Assembly: GCF_023101085.1 (NCBI RefSeq)
Contig: NZ_CP064703.1
Coordinates: 1,240,001-1,304,000 of the forward strand
Direction: 5' to 3'
DNA from: Bradyrhizobium sp. 170
GTDB taxonomy: Bacteria > Pseudomonadota > Alphaproteobacteria > Rhizobiales > Xanthobacteraceae
Length of the DNA: 64,000 bases
This document shows positions 17,839 through 27,158 of this stretch, piece after piece (position 1 is the stretch's first letter; each line of letters opens with the position of its first letter). The notes under the pieces were generated by a model that saw only the letters and a list, made by a program, of their open reading frames with translations, made no database searches and was not told the origin of the DNA. The translations under genes were made by a program, and so were the position numbers.

Positions 17839-18249
17839 TCATGCACAGTAGCTGATGGTGTAGTCGCCGACACGTTCGGCATGCACGCGGAACTTGTCGC
17901 TCTCCGGAATTACCGGATCCAGGCCGTTGAACAGGCGCTTGTAGAACGGCGGAAGCGGATAGGTCGCGCCCGGCTTTTTGAGGCTTTCTTCGGAATCCGC
18001 GATCATCACGGCGGGCGGCAGGCGCACAACGATCGTGTCCATCTCCTGCTCGACGAACTTTACCTTCTTGAAGCGTTCAGGCACCGTCATGAACACCTGG
18101 GCCTTGGCAAGCTGCTCCTTGAATTCGTCGACGGTGGTTGGGATCGGATATTCGTTGTCGTCGTCGAGATAGTTCTTGCCGGTGGACCAGGTCTTCACCA
18201 GATTGCCCCAGCGCTCATGGTTGGTCACTTGCATTCTTTCGATTGCCAT
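17839..18249 (-). CDS. Unknown 136-residue protein downstream of heme peroxidase
   Basis: ATG 18249 preceded by GGGAGAG. Soluble, no signal peptide. Contains TVDEFKEQLAKAQ, then a longer folded-looking part and a C-terminal GDYTISYCA with the only cysteine two residues from the end. It lies 40 nt after the peroxidase gene on the same strand, so the two are probably co-transcribed. Family not recognised. The terminal Tyr-Cys-Ala could suggest a modified tail, but the protein lacks a repetitive Ser/Thr/Cys core, so calling it a RiPP precursor would be speculation. Confidence 0.65.
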   Translation of the reverse strand: MAIERMQVTNHERWGNLVKTWSTGKNYLDDDNEYPIPTTVDEFKEQLAKAQVFMTVPERFKKVKFVEQEMDTIVVRLPPAVMIADSEESLKKPGATYPLPPFYKRLFNGLDPVIPESDKFRVHAERVGDYTISYCA

Positions 18250-18289
18250 AGTTTCGCTCTCCCAGTTGCGTGAAGCGGTGGATTCCGCA

Positions 18290-20038
18290 TCACAAAAATG
18301 CCGGCACGGCTTGCTGCAGCTCGGCAGTTTCGGTGGTGAATTCCACTAGCTGCGCCATGCTTGAGATATCGGGAATGTCCTGAAGTACGTTTGCCGGATA
18401 AAATTCGCGGGAAATGGCCGCCAATTGCTCGGCAAGCGAGCCGCCGTCTGCGCAACGCGGGTCGCCGGCGAGCGCGCCAAAAATGACTTCCGAAACGATG
18501 AGCGAACCGAGCGGACCCAGGTGCAGGCCCTCAGCGTGCGGTTGCCGCATCGCTTCGAACAGGATGAAGAATGGCAGCGGCGGCTCGTTCGAAAGCGTAT
18601 CGATGTCGTCGGCCGTCAGCGCGCCATACGCAGGGGCGGCGGTCAGCCATTCGCGAAGTTGATCGGCACGATAGGCGCGGTCGGAAAGCAGGCGCGACAT
18701 GGCGACGAAGTGTGGCCGCCTGCGGCCGATCTCGGCAATCAATGCATCCATCGACCACATGCCGGCGAGCCCCGCGCCGAGCAGGTCGCGATAGAGCAGG
18801 CCGACTCGTTCGGTTTCGTCGAACGCCGGAAAGATCTGGTCGTTGCCCAGCCCATCGCTGAGATGTGGTCCGATCCGGCGGCTCAAATTCGGCGTCGATC
18901 CGTTGATCTCGAAGAAGCGCGACCATTGCACCATCCAGGTCTCGTCGAGCGGCATGTTGGCCGGATCGTTTACCGAGCTCTTTTCGAGCGTGTTGTTGAG
19001 GTCGTGTAGCGACAGGTCGTTGATCTGGTATTCATGCCGCACCATGGCATGGCCGAAGCGAAACGCGCCGTGCGAGAACTCGAAGGGGACTTCCCAGTCG
19101 CCGGTGGCAAAGCCTTCGGTCGAATGGGGGCGATCGATGAAATCCGGGTTCGGTCCGTGATAGACCGCATAGACCGCCGGATGGATCACCCGCCGCATCA
19201 GGTCGTCGCGGACGATGTTGTGATAGATGGCCGTCAGTGCGCTGCGGGCGCACAGGAAGCGCCTGTATGCGGCGCCGAACTGACCGTTTGGCCCCGCGTT
19301 GCCTTCATGGCGGCGAATGATATCGATGAGCCCGTTGTGCAGCAGCGCGAACAGCGCCGTGAGCTGCGACATCACGGCGTGATCGTCATTGCGCGGATCG
19401 GCGACCAGCGCCTCGGTGAGGGCAACGCGGACACCTGCAATGCTGCGGTCGATCCCGGTCACGTTCTCGGCCGGGGTCCGCGCGATGTCGCGGAACGGGC
19501 ACCCGGTCGCCGGCTCGTTCCCCTTCCAGCGCATTCGCCCGAGCCGCAGCTTGGTGCGGCGGTCGTCATTCGGCGCATCGAGCGCGTAGATGTGCGGCGA
19601 TCCGACAGGACCGCTGCCGTACAGCGTCTCCAGCCGAAGCGGCGTGCGGCGCGCGTTCGTGGTCCCTCCGCCGAGACCGCCGGCGACCGAAAGCGGGATC
19701 GCCGAATGCACCAGGTCGTGCGCAACGAACTGCAGCAGATAGGTATAGCCCGAGGGGATGAAGGGATTTTCCCAGTATTCTGCCGATCGAGCCTGGTGTG
19801 GCGGCCATTTGATTGCAGCATCCATTCGCCGCGACAGGCGCTGCATCAGTCCGCGGAGCTCCGCATGGTGTGACGGCGAGCCGAGCGGATCGACACCGAA
19901 GGCGCGGAAGCGCTGCGATGGAGCAGGCGTGCCGAGGAAATGACGAAAGCCGGGAGTTGCCGCCGCCTGAGCAGAGTCGCGTGCATCGAACTCGGAAGTT
20001 CGGAAAGAGGATGCGTCAGCGACTTTCTGCAGAGCCAT
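18290..20038 (-). CDS. Animal-type heme peroxidase family protein
   Basis: 582 residues. Family landmarks: LQFVAHDLVHSAIPLS with distal His107 and calcium-type Asp108; ADPRNDDHAVMSQLTALFAL with Arg216 (the catalytic Arg position); EFSHGAFRFGHAMVRHEY with proximal His330; and DLLGAGLAGMWSMDAL near the C-terminus. The usual Glu after the catalytic Arg (DxRxxE) is Asp here. No signal peptide is evident, so the enzyme is probably cytoplasmic. Members oxidise halides, fatty acids or tyrosines. Gene order suggests an operon with the 136-residue protein, facing the ycaO-SARP unit. Confidence 0.88.
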   Translation of the reverse strand: MALQKVADASSFRTSEFDARDSAQAAATPGFRHFLGTPAPSQRFRAFGVDPLGSPSHHAELRGLMQRLSRRMDAAIKWPPHQARSAEYWENPFIPSGYTYLLQFVAHDLVHSAIPLSVAGGLGGGTTNARRTPLRLETLYGSGPVGSPHIYALDAPNDDRRTKLRLGRMRWKGNEPATGCPFRDIARTPAENVTGIDRSIAGVRVALTEALVADPRNDDHAVMSQLTALFALLHNGLIDIIRRHEGNAGPNGQFGAAYRRFLCARSALTAIYHNIVRDDLMRRVIHPAVYAVYHGPNPDFIDRPHSTEGFATGDWEVPFEFSHGAFRFGHAMVRHEYQINDLSLHDLNNTLEKSSVNDPANMPLDETWMVQWSRFFEINGSTPNLSRRIGPHLSDGLGNDQIFPAFDETERVGLLYRDLLGAGLAGMWSMDALIAEIGRRRPHFVAMSRLLSDRAYRADQLREWLTAAPAYGALTADDIDTLSNEPPLPFFILFEAMRQPHAEGLHLGPLGSLIVSEVIFGALAGDPRCADGGSLAEQLAAISREFYPANVLQDIPDISSMAQLVEFTTETAELQQAVPAFL

Positions 20039-20258
20039 AAAATTTCTCTCGCGCTTGGTCGGGGCAGCGAGATTGCGAAGAAAGTCGTGAAATTATCGTG
20101 AGTTAAATTGTTAGAACCTGTGTACATCTGTGGACATCTTTGGGCCATTGTGCGGCAAACGGATGTTGCGAAACGCCGCGTCTCCCGGCTGTTTCCCGGC
20201 AAGCGATGCAGCTATATGGTCCGGCACCTCGTTGTGCCGGCTGACATAGGAGCTTGGC

Positions 20259-20409
20259 GTGAAGCCTACCGAGATGGCACCCTTGGCGCGATGTGTCGGC
20301 GCAATGCTCGCGCTGATGTTTGTTGTTTCAGGAGCCGTGCGCGCCGAGCCGGTTTTTCCCTTTCGACGCGACGCCGGGCAAGTTTGAGGCATTTTCTTTC
20401 CATGGCTGA
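20259..20409 (+). pseudogene. Possible truncated N-terminus of a secreted M1-type aminopeptidase
   Basis: GTG 20259 has AGGAG 6 nt upstream and opens a 42-residue frame with a good signal peptide ([27 protein letters not shown]) ending at 20387. A one-base shift at about 20361 gives [15 protein letters not shown], which resembles the start of mature rhizobial M1 aminopeptidases (FxFDATPGKLPK) as I remember them. The remainder of such a gene is absent: the DapA-like gene starts inside it. Read as a frameshifted remnant; an intact tiny secreted peptide is the alternative. Confidence 0.35.
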
Positions 20410-21283
20410 TTTCCACGGCGTCTTTCCCTATTTGGTGTCACCGGTCGACGCTTCGGGCGAAATTCGCACGGAGGTGCTGGGCCGGTTGTGCGACGACCTC
20501 ATCAAGGCGGGCGTGCATGGGCTGACGCCGCTCGGTTCGACCGGCGAGTTCGCCTATCTCGACCAGGCGCAGCGCGCGACCGTCGCACAAGCCACGATCG
20601 AAGCCGCTGATGGCCGCGTGCCCGTGATCGCCGGCGTCGCCTCGACGTCGACGGCGGACGCGGTGGCGCAGGCAAAGGCGCATCAAAAACTCGGCGCCGA
20701 TGGCATCCTGGCGATCATGGAGGCGTATTTCCCGGTCGCCGACGCGCAGGTCGAAGCTTATTTCCGCGCCATTGCCGACGCCGTCGATATTCCCGTCGTG
20801 ATCTACACCAACCCGCAATTCCAGCGATCCGATCTCACGCTCGACGTCATCGCGCGGCTCGCGACCCATCCGCGTATCGGCTACATCAAGGATGCCTCGA
20901 CCAATACCGGCCGGCTGCTGTCGATCATGAACCGCTGCGGCGACAGCATCAAAGTGTTCTCGGCTTCCGCCCACATCCCGGCAGCGGTGATGCTGATCGG
21001 CGGGCTGGGCTGGATGGCCGGTCCGGCCTGCATCATCCCGCGGCAAAGCGTCCAGCTCTATAATCTCTGCAAGGCGGCGCGCTGGGATGAGGCGATGGCG
21101 CTGCAACGCAAGCTATGGCGCATCAACGAAGCCTTCGCGCGGTTCAACTTGGCCGCTTGCATCAAGGCCGGCCTCGACATTCAGGGTTATGCGGTCGGCG
21201 ACCCGGTCCCGCCGCAGGCTGCGCTGACGGCAGATCAGCGCAAGGTCGTCGAGGCGGCGCTGCGGGACCTCGGCCAGGCCTAG
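20402..21283 (+). CDS. Dihydrodipicolinate synthase family protein (DapA/NAL-like lyase)
   Basis: 293 residues from ATG 20402; the frame is open upstream but [15 protein letters not shown] is the normal family N-terminus. Class I aldolase features: [22 protein letters not shown] with the catalytic Tyr, and the Schiff-base Lys in GYIKDAS. The family condenses or cleaves pyruvate with various aldehydes; being a stand-alone gene with divergent context it is more likely catabolic than the biosynthetic DapA. Its stop codon overlaps that of ftsH in a CTAG. Confidence 0.85.
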   Translation: MADFHGVFPYLVSPVDASGEIRTEVLGRLCDDLIKAGVHGLTPLGSTGEFAYLDQAQRATVAQATIEAADGRVPVIAGVASTSTADAVAQAKAHQKLGADGILAIMEAYFPVADAQVEAYFRAIADAVDIPVVIYTNPQFQRSDLTLDVIARLATHPRIGYIKDASTNTGRLLSIMNRCGDSIKVFSASAHIPAAVMLIGGLGWMAGPACIIPRQSVQLYNLCKAARWDEAMALQRKLWRINEAFARFNLAACIKAGLDIQGYAVGDPVPPQAALTADQRKVVEAALRDLGQA

Positions 21284-23121
21284 ATCGCTCGCAGCGCTTC
21301 TTTCGGCGTTTCGCGTATCAGCGCTTCGAGATCGCTTTGCTCCAGGGTTTCCTTCTGGAGCAGCTTGTGCGCCGCTCGGTCCAATATCGTGCGGCGGGCC
21401 TTCAGGATGCCCTGCGCGCGTTCGAACACACGATCGACGATCGCGCGGACCTCTTCGTCGACGGCAGCGGCGGTCTCGTCGGCGTATTCGCGCTCGCGTA
21501 CCGGGAATGGCCGATCGGCGCCCGCCAGGAAATTGCCGGGATCGCGCTCGTAGGCGACGCCGCCGAGCCTTTCGGACATGCCGTAGCGCGTCACCATGCT
21601 GCGGGCGATGTCGGTGACGCGGCGCAGGTCGTCGGCGGCGCCGGTGGACAGATGATTGAACACGATCAATTCCGCCGCGCGCCCGCCGAGCAGCACCGCC
21701 ATCTTGTTCTCCAGCTCTTCCTTGGTCATCAGGAAGCGATCTTCGATCGGGCGCTGAATGGTGTAGCCGAGTGCACCGACGCCCCTGGGAATGATCGACA
21801 CCTTGTGCACGGGATCAACGCCGGGCAGCGAAAGCGCGATCAATGCGTGGCCCATCTCGTGATAGGCGACGATCTCGCGCTCCTTCGGATTGAGCAGCCG
21901 ATTTCGCTTTTCCAGCCCCGCGACCATGCGCTCGACCGCATTGTTGAAATCGGTCATGGCGACGGACTTGGCGCCGCGGCGTGTCGCAAGCAGCGCGGCT
22001 TCATTGACCAGGTTCGCAAGATCCGCTCCGGTGAAGCCCGGTGTGAGCGCTGCAACGGCCTCGGGCTCAACGTCGGAATCAAGCTGCACCTTTTTCATGT
22101 GCACCTTGAGGATCTCGATGCGCCCCTTCTTGTCGGGGCGGTCGACCAGCACCTGGCGGTCGAAGCGGCCGGCACGCAGCAGCGCCGGATCGAGGATTTC
22201 CGGCCGGTTGGTGGCGGCAAGAATGACGAGGCCAGAACGCGAGTCGAAGCCGTCGAGTTCGACCAGCAACTGGTTGAGCGTCTGCTCCTTCTCGTCGTGC
22301 CCGCCGGCAAAGGGCCCGATGCCGCGGGCGCGGCCGAGCGCGTCGAGCTCGTCGATGAAGATGATCGCCGGGGCCTTCTGGTGCGCCTGTTGAAACAGGT
22401 CGCGCACCCGCGCCGCGCCGACGCCGACGAACATCTCGACGAACTCCGAACCGGATATCGAGAAGAATGGGACCTTGGCTTCGCCGGCGACAGCTTTGGC
22501 CAGCAGGGTCTTGCCGGTGCCGGGCGGACCGACCAGCAACACGCCCTTGGGCATGCGTCCCCCAAGCCGCCCGTAGTCGGTTGGGTTTTTCAGGAAGTCG
22601 ACGACCTCGCGCAGTTCGTCCTTGGCTTCGTCGACGCCGGCAACATCGGAAAAGTTCACGCCGGTATCGGCCTCGACATAGATCTTGGCCTTGCTCTTGC
22701 CGATCGCCATCAGGCCGCCGCCAAGGCCGCCACCTTCTGCGGCGCGTCTGGCGATGTACCACCACAGGCCGAAGAACAGCAGCACCGGCATCACCCATGA
22801 CAGCAGGTCACGCAGGAACGTGCTCTCGATCTAGCCGGTGAAGCGGACGTTATACTTCTCGAGCTCCTGCGCGGTCTCCTGATCGACACGTGTGGTGACG
22901 AACTGCTTTTGTCCGCCGGACAGCGGCTCCTTCAAGGTGCCCTGCACCGTGCGGTCGGAGATACCGACGGTCGCGACCTTTCCCTGCTTCAACAACTGCT
23001 GGTATTCGCTGTAGGGAATGATGGCGATCTGGCTGGCCGCGGAAATGAAATACTGAATCACAAAAACGGCAAAGATCGCGGCGATCGCATAGCCGACATT
23101 GAAACGCATTTTGTTGTTCAT
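21280..23121 (-). pseudogene. ftsH: FtsH-type AAA protease interrupted by an in-frame amber codon
   Basis: One continuous frame from ATG 23121 encodes a TM segment and periplasmic domain (to RFTG), then TAG at 22831-22833, then [19 protein letters not shown], the second TM, the AAA domain (GPPGTGKT), the second region of homology and the zinc site [11 protein letters not shown]. Both sides are in the same frame and otherwise intact, about 613 codons. A CAG-to-TAG change would explain it, as Gln is expected there. The downstream half has an ATG at 22794 but would lack the first TM and periplasmic domain. A second ftsH elsewhere in the genome is likely, since FtsH is normally essential or important. 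Confidence 0.85.
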
Positions 23122-23442
23122 GATCGAACTCCGGTCGCAGATCCTCACGGGAAGCCGGGTCGGGGCACTCGCCTGATCCAAAGGGACCTGCGGCGAGACA
23201 TGGATTGCGCCTCCATGACAATGGGAACGGGGAGGTTTGGTTTCAATGGACGCGGCTTGCGGGGCAAATCGCGCTACTTAAATCATTGCTGGAAAGCCGA
23301 TTCCAGCGTGCCAGCAAGTCTCTGAAAACCGGAAACTTTCGGCCGGTGTGGGCGTTTGGTGTGCTGGCACTTCAAACGGCTGAACAGCCCGCTGCTTCCC
23401 ATTGCCATTCGCACGCGAGCGGCATTGCCAGGTGAGGGATCG
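23122..23442. other. Intergenic region between ftsH and degP-like gene
   Basis: About 320 bp between divergent genes. It must contain both promoters, but I see no convincing operator, hairpin or RNA gene in it. Confidence 0.5.
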
Positions 23443-24546
23443 ATGAACCGTCGCTTCGTGCTTTTCGCAGCCATTATCGCGGGCGTGTTGGCGGCGCTGA
23501 CCGTCTCCAATATCAATATTCGCTACGGCCCATGGACCAACTCGACCGCCCGGACCGTCGATCAGCGGGGACCGCTGTCCGAGGCTGAGCGCGCCAACAT
23601 CGAGCTTTTCGAGCGCGTCTCGCCGTCGGTGGTGCAGGTCGCGGCACGATCCGCTGTCACCAATCCATTCGCCGAGGACGAAGGCGCGGAAGCCGGCGCG
23701 GCGGCCTCGGGGACCGGTTTTGTCTGGGACAATAACGGCCACGTCGTCACCAACAATCACGTCGTCCAAAATGGCCGCGAGGTTGCCGTTCGCTTCGCCT
23801 CAGGCGAGGTGGCCCAAGCTTCAATCGTCGGCGTGGCGCCGAACTACGACCTCGCGGTGCTGCGGATCAGGAATCCCCGCCAACTGCCACCGCCGGTAGC
23901 GCTTGGCAGTTCGAACGATCTCAAGGTCGGTCAAATTGCGTTTGCGATCGGCAACCCTTTCGGTCTCGACCAGTCGTTGACCAGCGGCATCATCAGCGCG
24001 CTCAAACGCCGGCTGCCGACCAGCAGTGGCCGTGAGATCACCAACGTGATCCAGACCGATACGGCGATCAATCCCGGCAATTCAGGCGGCCCGCTGCTGG
24101 ATTCGGCGGGGCGGTTGATCGGCGTCAACACCGCTATCATCTCGCCCTCGGGCTCCAGCGCCGGTATCGGATTCGCGGTCCCGGTCGATATCGTCAATCG
24201 CGTGGTCCCCGAACTCATCAATAACGGTCGCGTGCCGACGCCGGGGATCGGCATTGTCGCCGCCAGCGAGGCCGTTTCGACCAGGTTAGGTGTCGAAGGG
24301 GTGATCATCGTGCGCACCGCGCCCGGAAGCCCTGCCGAGCGCGCCGGCATCCGCGGTGTCGATTTCGGCTCGGGCGCACTCGGCGACGTCATTGTCCAGG
24401 CCGACGGCAAGCCGGTGCACCGGCTCTCCGACCTGACCGACCAGATCGAGCAGGTCGGCGCCGGCAAGAGCATCCGCATCAGCTTGAAACGGGGCTCGCA
24501 GACGCGCGATATCAACATTGACATCGTGGACATCGGCCGCAGCTGA
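23443..24546 (+). CDS. DegP/HtrA-like S1C serine protease
   Basis: 367 residues from ATG 23443 with GAGGG upstream. An N-terminal hydrophobic segment (FVLFAAIIAGVLAALTV) without a clear cleavage site suggests a membrane-anchored periplasmic protein. Catalytic triad: His in GHVVTNNHVV, Asp in NYDLAVLRI, Ser in NPGNSGGPLL. A single C-terminal PDZ domain follows (ASEAVSTRLGVEG to HRLSDL), so it is closer to DegS than to two-PDZ DegP. Role in envelope protein quality control. Divergent from the broken ftsH. Confidence 0.9.
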   Translation: MNRRFVLFAAIIAGVLAALTVSNINIRYGPWTNSTARTVDQRGPLSEAERANIELFERVSPSVVQVAARSAVTNPFAEDEGAEAGAAASGTGFVWDNNGHVVTNNHVVQNGREVAVRFASGEVAQASIVGVAPNYDLAVLRIRNPRQLPPPVALGSSNDLKVGQIAFAIGNPFGLDQSLTSGIISALKRRLPTSSGREITNVIQTDTAINPGNSGGPLLDSAGRLIGVNTAIISPSGSSAGIGFAVPVDIVNRVVPELINNGRVPTPGIGIVAASEAVSTRLGVEGVIIVRTAPGSPAERAGIRGVDFGSGALGDVIVQADGKPVHRLSDLTDQIEQVGAGKSIRISLKRGSQTRDINIDIVDIGRS

Positions 24547-24697
24547 TCCCCCCTTTTTGACGGCAGGATCATACCCGCCCGTGGCGATTGCCGCCGCGGA
24601 CCTTGGCGCATTTATTGCAGCGAATTGAATGAGTTGTCTCAGGCGGAAAAACCGCTAAAACCCCGCCCAATCCGACAAGAGCTCGAAGGACAAATTG

Positions 24698-27022
24698 ATG
24701 AACATTCTTCCCGGCAATATGCGTTTCGGTGCGGGCCAGCCGGTCAAGCGTTTGGAAGACCAGAGACTGCTCACCGGGAAGGGGCTGTTCATCGACGACA
24801 AACCCGAAGAAGGCGCGCTGTGGCTCTATGTGCTGCGCTCGCCCCATGCCCACGCCAGGATCAAGTCGATCGACACCAAGGCCGCGCTTGATATGGCCGG
24901 GGTGGAGGCCGTCTATACCGGTGCCGATCTGGTGAAGGACGACATCGGCACCCTGCCGACTCTCGCGATCTTCAAGCGGCCGGACGGCAAGCCGATGACG
25001 GTGCCGCCGCGGCGTTTGCTTGCTCATGACGTCGTGCGTTATGCCGGCGAGGCAGTGGCTGCTGTGGTCGCGACGTCGCGGGTGCAGGCGCAGACCGCGG
25101 CCGAGGCGATCGAAATCGACTACGAGGTGTTGCCGTCGGTGGTCGATCCTGTCGAGGCGGTGAAATCAGGCGCACCCGTGGTGTGGCCCGAGGCGCCCGA
25201 CAACATCGTGGCCGCCATGAGCTATGGCGACGCCGCCAAGGTCGAGGAGGCGTTTGCAAACGCGGCGCATAAAGTCTCGCTCGATCTGGTCAGCCAGCGG
25301 CTGGTGCCCTCGGCGATGGAGCCCCGTTCGACGATTGCCGAGATCGAGAAGAAGACCGGCCGGTTGATCCTGCACGTGCAGTCGCAAACCCCCGGCTCGA
25401 CCCGTGACCTGCTCGCGGAATCCATTCTGAAGCGGCCGAAGGACAGCGTGCGCGTGCTGGTCGGCGATATCGGCGGCGGCTTTGGCCAGAAGACGAGCCT
25501 CTATCCCGAAGACGGCATCGTCGCTTACGCCGCCACCAAACTGAACAAGAAGATCCGCTGGCGCGGCGACCGCACCGACGAATTCGTCGGCGGCACCCAT
25601 GGCCGCGATCTCACTTCGACCGGTGAATTCGCGCTCGACACCAAAGGCCGCGTGCTCGCCTATCGGGTGCGCTCGATCGGCGGCACCGGAGCGTACTCGT
25701 CGGGGACCGCCAACATCATCCCGCTGGTGCTCGGTCCGTTCGTGCAGACCGGCGTCTATGACCTGCCGCTGGTGCATTTCGAAGTGAAGTCGGTAATGAC
25801 CAATACCGCGCCGGTCGGCGCCTATCGCGGCGCCGGCCGTCCCGAAGCCGTGTTCATCGTCGAGCGGCTGATGGACGCCGCCGCGCGGCAGATCGGCATG
25901 GACCCACGCACCATCCGCAAGGTCAACTACATCAAGCCCGCACAATTGCCTTACACCAATGCGGTTGGCCAGGTGTACGATTCCGGCGCCTTTGCGCACA
26001 TGCTGTCGCGCGCCTCGGAGCTTTCGGACTGGGACGGCTTTGCCGCGCGCAAGAAGGCGGCGAAGAAGAAGGGCCTGCTCTACGGCCGCGGCCTCACCAG
26101 CTACATCGAATGGACCGGCGGGCGCGCGCACACCGAAAAGGTCAGCCTGCATGCCACTGCAGAAGGCCGTCTCATCCTGCATTCCGGCACCATGGCGATG
26201 GGGCAGGGCCTGCAGACCACCTACACGCAAATGGTATCCGATACGCTTGGCATTGCCATGGACAAGATCGACGTGGTGCAAGGCGATACGGATCTGGCGA
26301 CCGGCTTCGGCAGCGTCGGCTCACGCTCGCTGTTCGTCGGCGGCACGGCGGTCGCGGTCTCAAGCAACGATATGATCCAGAAGGCGCGCGAAAAAGCCTC
26401 GAACGTGCTGGAGACGTCCGTCGGGGACATCGAGTATCGCGACGGCTGGTTGACGGTGGTGGGCACCGACAAGCGCATCAGCCTGTTCGAGATCGCGAAG
26501 AAGGAAGACGGCGCGCGGCTCTCGGTCGACAGTGAGGGCGAGGTCGACGGCCCGAGCTGGCCGAACGGCACGCATATCTGCGAGGTCGAGATCGATCCCG
26601 AAACCGGCGTCAGCAAGGTGGTGCGCTACACCACGGTCGACGACGTCGGCGTCGCCGTCAACCCGATGCTGGTAACCGGCCAGGTGCATGGCGGCGTCGC
26701 GCAAGGCATCGGGCAGGCCCTGTATGAGGGCGTGGCCTATAGCGAGGAAGGCCAGCTATTGACCGCGAGCTACCAGGACTACTGCGTGCCGCGCGCCGAC
26801 GACATTCCGCCGATCGCCGTGACGCTCGATGATTCCGCGCCGTGCCGCACCAATCCGCTCGGTGCCAAGGGCTGCGGCGAGTCCGGTGCGATCGGCGGCC
26901 CGCCCTGCGTCACCAATGGCGTGATGGACGCCTTGAGCGAACTGGGCATCAGGCAGCTCAACACGCCGCTGACGCCGGCGAAGGTATGGCAGGCGATCCG
27001 GGATGCGCGGGCGGAAGCGTAA
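24698..27022 (+). CDS. Xanthine dehydrogenase family molybdopterin-binding subunit (form II CoxL-like)
   Basis: 774 residues from ATG 24698 with GAAGGA upstream. Molybdenum hydroxylase large-subunit landmarks: [14 protein letters not shown], the form II loop [10 protein letters not shown] (form I CO dehydrogenases have AYxCSFR), [11 protein letters not shown], and the catalytic Glu region [12 protein letters not shown]. It normally works with an FAD subunit and a 2Fe-2S subunit, and neither is adjacent. Substrate is probably an aldehyde or N-heterocycle rather than CO. Confidence 0.9.
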   Translation: MNILPGNMRFGAGQPVKRLEDQRLLTGKGLFIDDKPEEGALWLYVLRSPHAHARIKSIDTKAALDMAGVEAVYTGADLVKDDIGTLPTLAIFKRPDGKPMTVPPRRLLAHDVVRYAGEAVAAVVATSRVQAQTAAEAIEIDYEVLPSVVDPVEAVKSGAPVVWPEAPDNIVAAMSYGDAAKVEEAFANAAHKVSLDLVSQRLVPSAMEPRSTIAEIEKKTGRLILHVQSQTPGSTRDLLAESILKRPKDSVRVLVGDIGGGFGQKTSLYPEDGIVAYAATKLNKKIRWRGDRTDEFVGGTHGRDLTSTGEFALDTKGRVLAYRVRSIGGTGAYSSGTANIIPLVLGPFVQTGVYDLPLVHFEVKSVMTNTAPVGAYRGAGRPEAVFIVERLMDAAARQIGMDPRTIRKVNYIKPAQLPYTNAVGQVYDSGAFAHMLSRASELSDWDGFAARKKAAKKKGLLYGRGLTSYIEWTGGRAHTEKVSLHATAEGRLILHSGTMAMGQGLQTTYTQMVSDTLGIAMDKIDVVQGDTDLATGFGSVGSRSLFVGGTAVAVSSNDMIQKAREKASNVLETSVGDIEYRDGWLTVVGTDKRISLFEIAKKEDGARLSVDSEGEVDGPSWPNGTHICEVEIDPETGVSKVVRYTTVDDVGVAVNPMLVTGQVHGGVAQGIGQALYEGVAYSEEGQLLTASYQDYCVPRADDIPPIAVTLDDSAPCRTNPLGAKGCGESGAIGGPPCVTNGVMDALSELGIRQLNTPLTPAKVWQAIRDARAEA

Positions 27023-27042
27023 GTAGACGCGCGCTCTCAACT

Positions 27043-27147
27043 CGTCATTCCGGGATGCGCCGCAAGGCGCAGGCCCGGAATCCATCAGGCAGCATGTCCG
27101 TCTCGAAATGGATTCCGGGCTCGCGCTGCGCGCGCCCCGGAATGACG
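27043..27147. repeat. Large inverted repeat (REP-like) between convergent genes
   Basis: Left arm begins CGTCATTCCGGGATGCGC and ends CCCGGAATCCA near 27083; the right arm runs from TGGATTCCGGGCTCGC (about 27109) to GGAATGACG (27147). Outer segments are exact reverse complements, and each arm also folds on itself. It sits between the stops of the CoxL-like gene and the acyl-CoA dehydrogenase, where it could end both transcripts. Confidence 0.75.
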
Positions 27148-27158
27148 GAGGCGGAGGC

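Noticed and set aside
21115..22800. 561-codon plus-strand open frame opposite ftsH
   Set aside because: Mirror frame of a conserved AAA protease; composition is of a shadow and no family is recognisable.
22831..22833. Programmed recoding (pyrrolysine) at the ftsH amber codon
   Set aside because: No pylT/pylS evidence and no reason for Pyl in FtsH; a CAG-to-TAG mutation is far simpler.
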